This document shows, piece after piece, positions 26,429-27,670 of a DNA stretch of 27,670 nt. The number at the start of each line of letters is the position of its first letter. The first letter of the stretch is position 1. Origin of the DNA: CAYRYU01 sp964428355. GTDB lineage: Bacteria > Muiribacteriota > Ozemobacteria > Ozemobacterales > Ozemobacteraceae. The translations under genes and the position numbers were made by a program. The DNA lies in NCBI GenBank assembly GCA_964428355.1, contig CAYRYU010000096.1, positions 1-27,670 on the forward strand, in the 5' to 3' direction. The notes under the pieces were generated by a model, which was not told where the DNA came from, made no database searches, and was given only the letters and a program-made list of their open reading frames with translations.

Positions 26429-27670
26429 ATGAAACCAGTCCGGTCGTTCATGGTGGTCCCAAGCCTTCCCGAGGCCCTTTCCAGGCTCAAGGAAATCGCG
26501 CTCAATCTTCATTGGTGCTGGGATCACGAGGCAATCGCACTTTTCCGGAGACTCGACCCCACCGAATGGGAGAACACCTATCACAATCCGATCAAGATGC
26601 TCGGAACCATCTCCCAGGAGCGCCTCGAGTCGAAGGCCCAGGATGACGGTTTTCTGGCACACCTCGATAGGACCTGGAACTCCCTGCAGGAATACATGAA
26701 GGACAAGCAGACCTGGTTCGCGAAGAAATACGGATTTTCCGAAAAGCCCATCATCGCGTATTTTTCCGCTGAGTTCGGGATCGCCGAGAGCCTGCCTCTC
26801 TACTCCGGAGGCCTGGGAATGCTCGCCGGGGACCACCTGAAATCCGCATCGGATCTCGGCCTTCCCCTTGTGGGGGTCGGACTCCTCTACCGGGTCGGTT
26901 ACTTCCAGCAATATCTGAACACGAACGGCTGGCAACAGGAACGCTACCCCGAGAATGACTTCCACAACCTCGCGATCCGACAGGAGACCGATCAGAACGG
27001 AAACCCGCTGATGATAACCGTCCAGCTTCCAGGGCGGCATGTCCACCTGCAGATCTGGAAAGCCCAGATCGGTAGGATTCCGCTTATCCTCCTGGATGCG
27101 GATGTTCCCGCAAACCAGCCCAACGACCGGCGGATCACCCGTGAGCTCTACGGCGGGGACACGGAAACCAGGATCCAGCAGGAGATCGTTCTCGGCATCG
27201 GAGGCCTGCGCGCCCTCCACGTGCTGAACTTCCATCCCACCGTCTATCACATGAACGAAGGCCACAGCGCTTTCCTCGCTCTCGAGCGGATCGCGATCGC
27301 GATGGAACGCCACCAGATGACCTTCAGGGAAGCCCTCGAACTAACCCGATCGAGCAATGTATTCACTACCCACACCCCGGTTCCCGCCGGAATCGACGTC
27401 TTCTCCGGCGAGCTGATGGAGCGATACTTCTCGATGTACTACCCGAAGCTCGGAATCTCCTGGAAGGAATTCCTTGCGCTGGCCTGGCAGGTTGGAACCC
27501 CGAAGGGGGACGGGTTCTCGATGGCGGTCCTTGCATTGAACCTCTGCGGCTACGCCAACGGGGTCAGCAAGCTGCACGGCCTTGTTTCCCGGAAGATGTG
27601 GGGGAACCTCTACCCGAACATCCCCTTCCAGGAAATCCCGATCGAATCGGTGACGAACGGTGTCCATATC
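26429..27670 (+). CDS. glgP: Alpha-glucan (glycogen/maltodextrin) phosphorylase, N-terminal part
   Basis: The frame is open for 414 codons from ATG 26429 to the window edge, so the C-terminal half is missing. AGGAGG ends 8 nt before the ATG, the best ribosome site in the window. The first about 110 residues match the DUF3417 domain found at the front of the TIGR02094-type phosphorylases (ALNLHWCWDHEAIALFRRLDP). The glycosyltransferase-35 domain follows, with AYFSAEFGIAESLPLYSGGL, LAGDHLKSASDLGLPLVGVG, YHMNEGHSAFLALERI and TTHTPVPAGIDVF. It releases glucose-1-phosphate from storage or imported alpha-glucans. The pyridoxal-phosphate lysine lies beyond the window, so catalytic completeness cannot be checked. 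It has its own promoter and is probably not co-transcribed with the YejM-like gene. Confidence 0.95.
   Translation, partial: MKPVRSFMVVPSLPEALSRLKEIALNLHWCWDHEAIALFRRLDPTEWENTYHNPIKMLGTISQERLESKAQDDGFLAHLDRTWNSLQEYMKDKQTWFAKKYGFSEKPIIAYFSAEFGIAESLPLYSGGLGMLAGDHLKSASDLGLPLVGVGLLYRVGYFQQYLNTNGWQQERYPENDFHNLAIRQETDQNGNPLMITVQLPGRHVHLQIWKAQIGRIPLILLDADVPANQPNDRRITRELYGGDTETRIQQEIVLGIGGLRALHVLNFHPTVYHMNEGHSAFLALERIAIAMERHQMTFREALELTRSSNVFTTHTPVPAGIDVFSGELMERYFSMYYPKLGISWKEFLALAWQVGTPKGDGFSMAVLALNLCGYANGVSKLHGLVSRKMWGNLYPNIPFQEIPIESVTNGVHI

Overview
The window is GC-rich chromosomal DNA, apparently from an assembled metagenome or draft contig, of a diderm (outer-membrane) bacterium. Evidence for a diderm is an LptA/OstA-type lipopolysaccharide-transport protein, a YejM/PbgA-like inner-membrane sulfatase-fold protein, a probable lipoprotein and several large secreted proteins. 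The FlgD-like C-terminal module on a secreted protease and the abundance of TPR/HEAT proteins fit an uncultured candidate-phylum lineage, but the sequence alone does not settle the phylum. There are no tRNA, rRNA, CRISPR, phage or insertion-sequence genes.

Layout. (a) 1-3878, minus strand: a two-gene unit, driven by a good sigma70-type promoter, encoding a secreted HExxH metalloprotease with a glycine-zipper C-terminal part and a secreted protein of unknown function. The second gene runs off the window through an in-frame 60-bp tandem repeat. (b) 4032-7937, plus strand: a leader with five short inverted repeats, a 1016-aa secreted metalloprotease with a FlgD-like tail, a small Gly-rich TPR probable lipoprotein, a double palindrome and a strong terminator. 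(c) 7957-18310, plus strand: a giant secreted TPR protein (about 1936 aa once an assembly artefact is removed), a HEAT-repeat protein, an OPT-family transporter and a GNAT acetyltransferase. (d) 24029-18344, minus strand: a tightly coupled operon lptA-like / Ski2-like helicase / tsaE / tsaB / tsaD behind a good promoter. The last three genes supply three of the t6A tRNA-modification proteins. (e) 24112-26270, plus strand: a YejM-like membrane sulfatase-fold protein divergent from the lptA-like gene. (f) 26429-end, plus strand: the first 414 codons of an alpha-glucan phosphorylase.

Both 100-N gaps (11946-12045 and 25466-25565) are flanked by the same 55-base sequence on each side. Removing one copy plus the Ns (155 bases) restores a single reading frame in each case. 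The two apparently broken genes are therefore most likely intact, and the duplications are assembly artefacts. The repeat at the left edge shows the same 55-base identity and probably marks a contig end.

The most interesting biology is the envelope pair (YejM-like protein beside the LptA-like protein), the secreted protease/glycine-zipper locus with its repeat-tailed partner, and the giant TPR protein.
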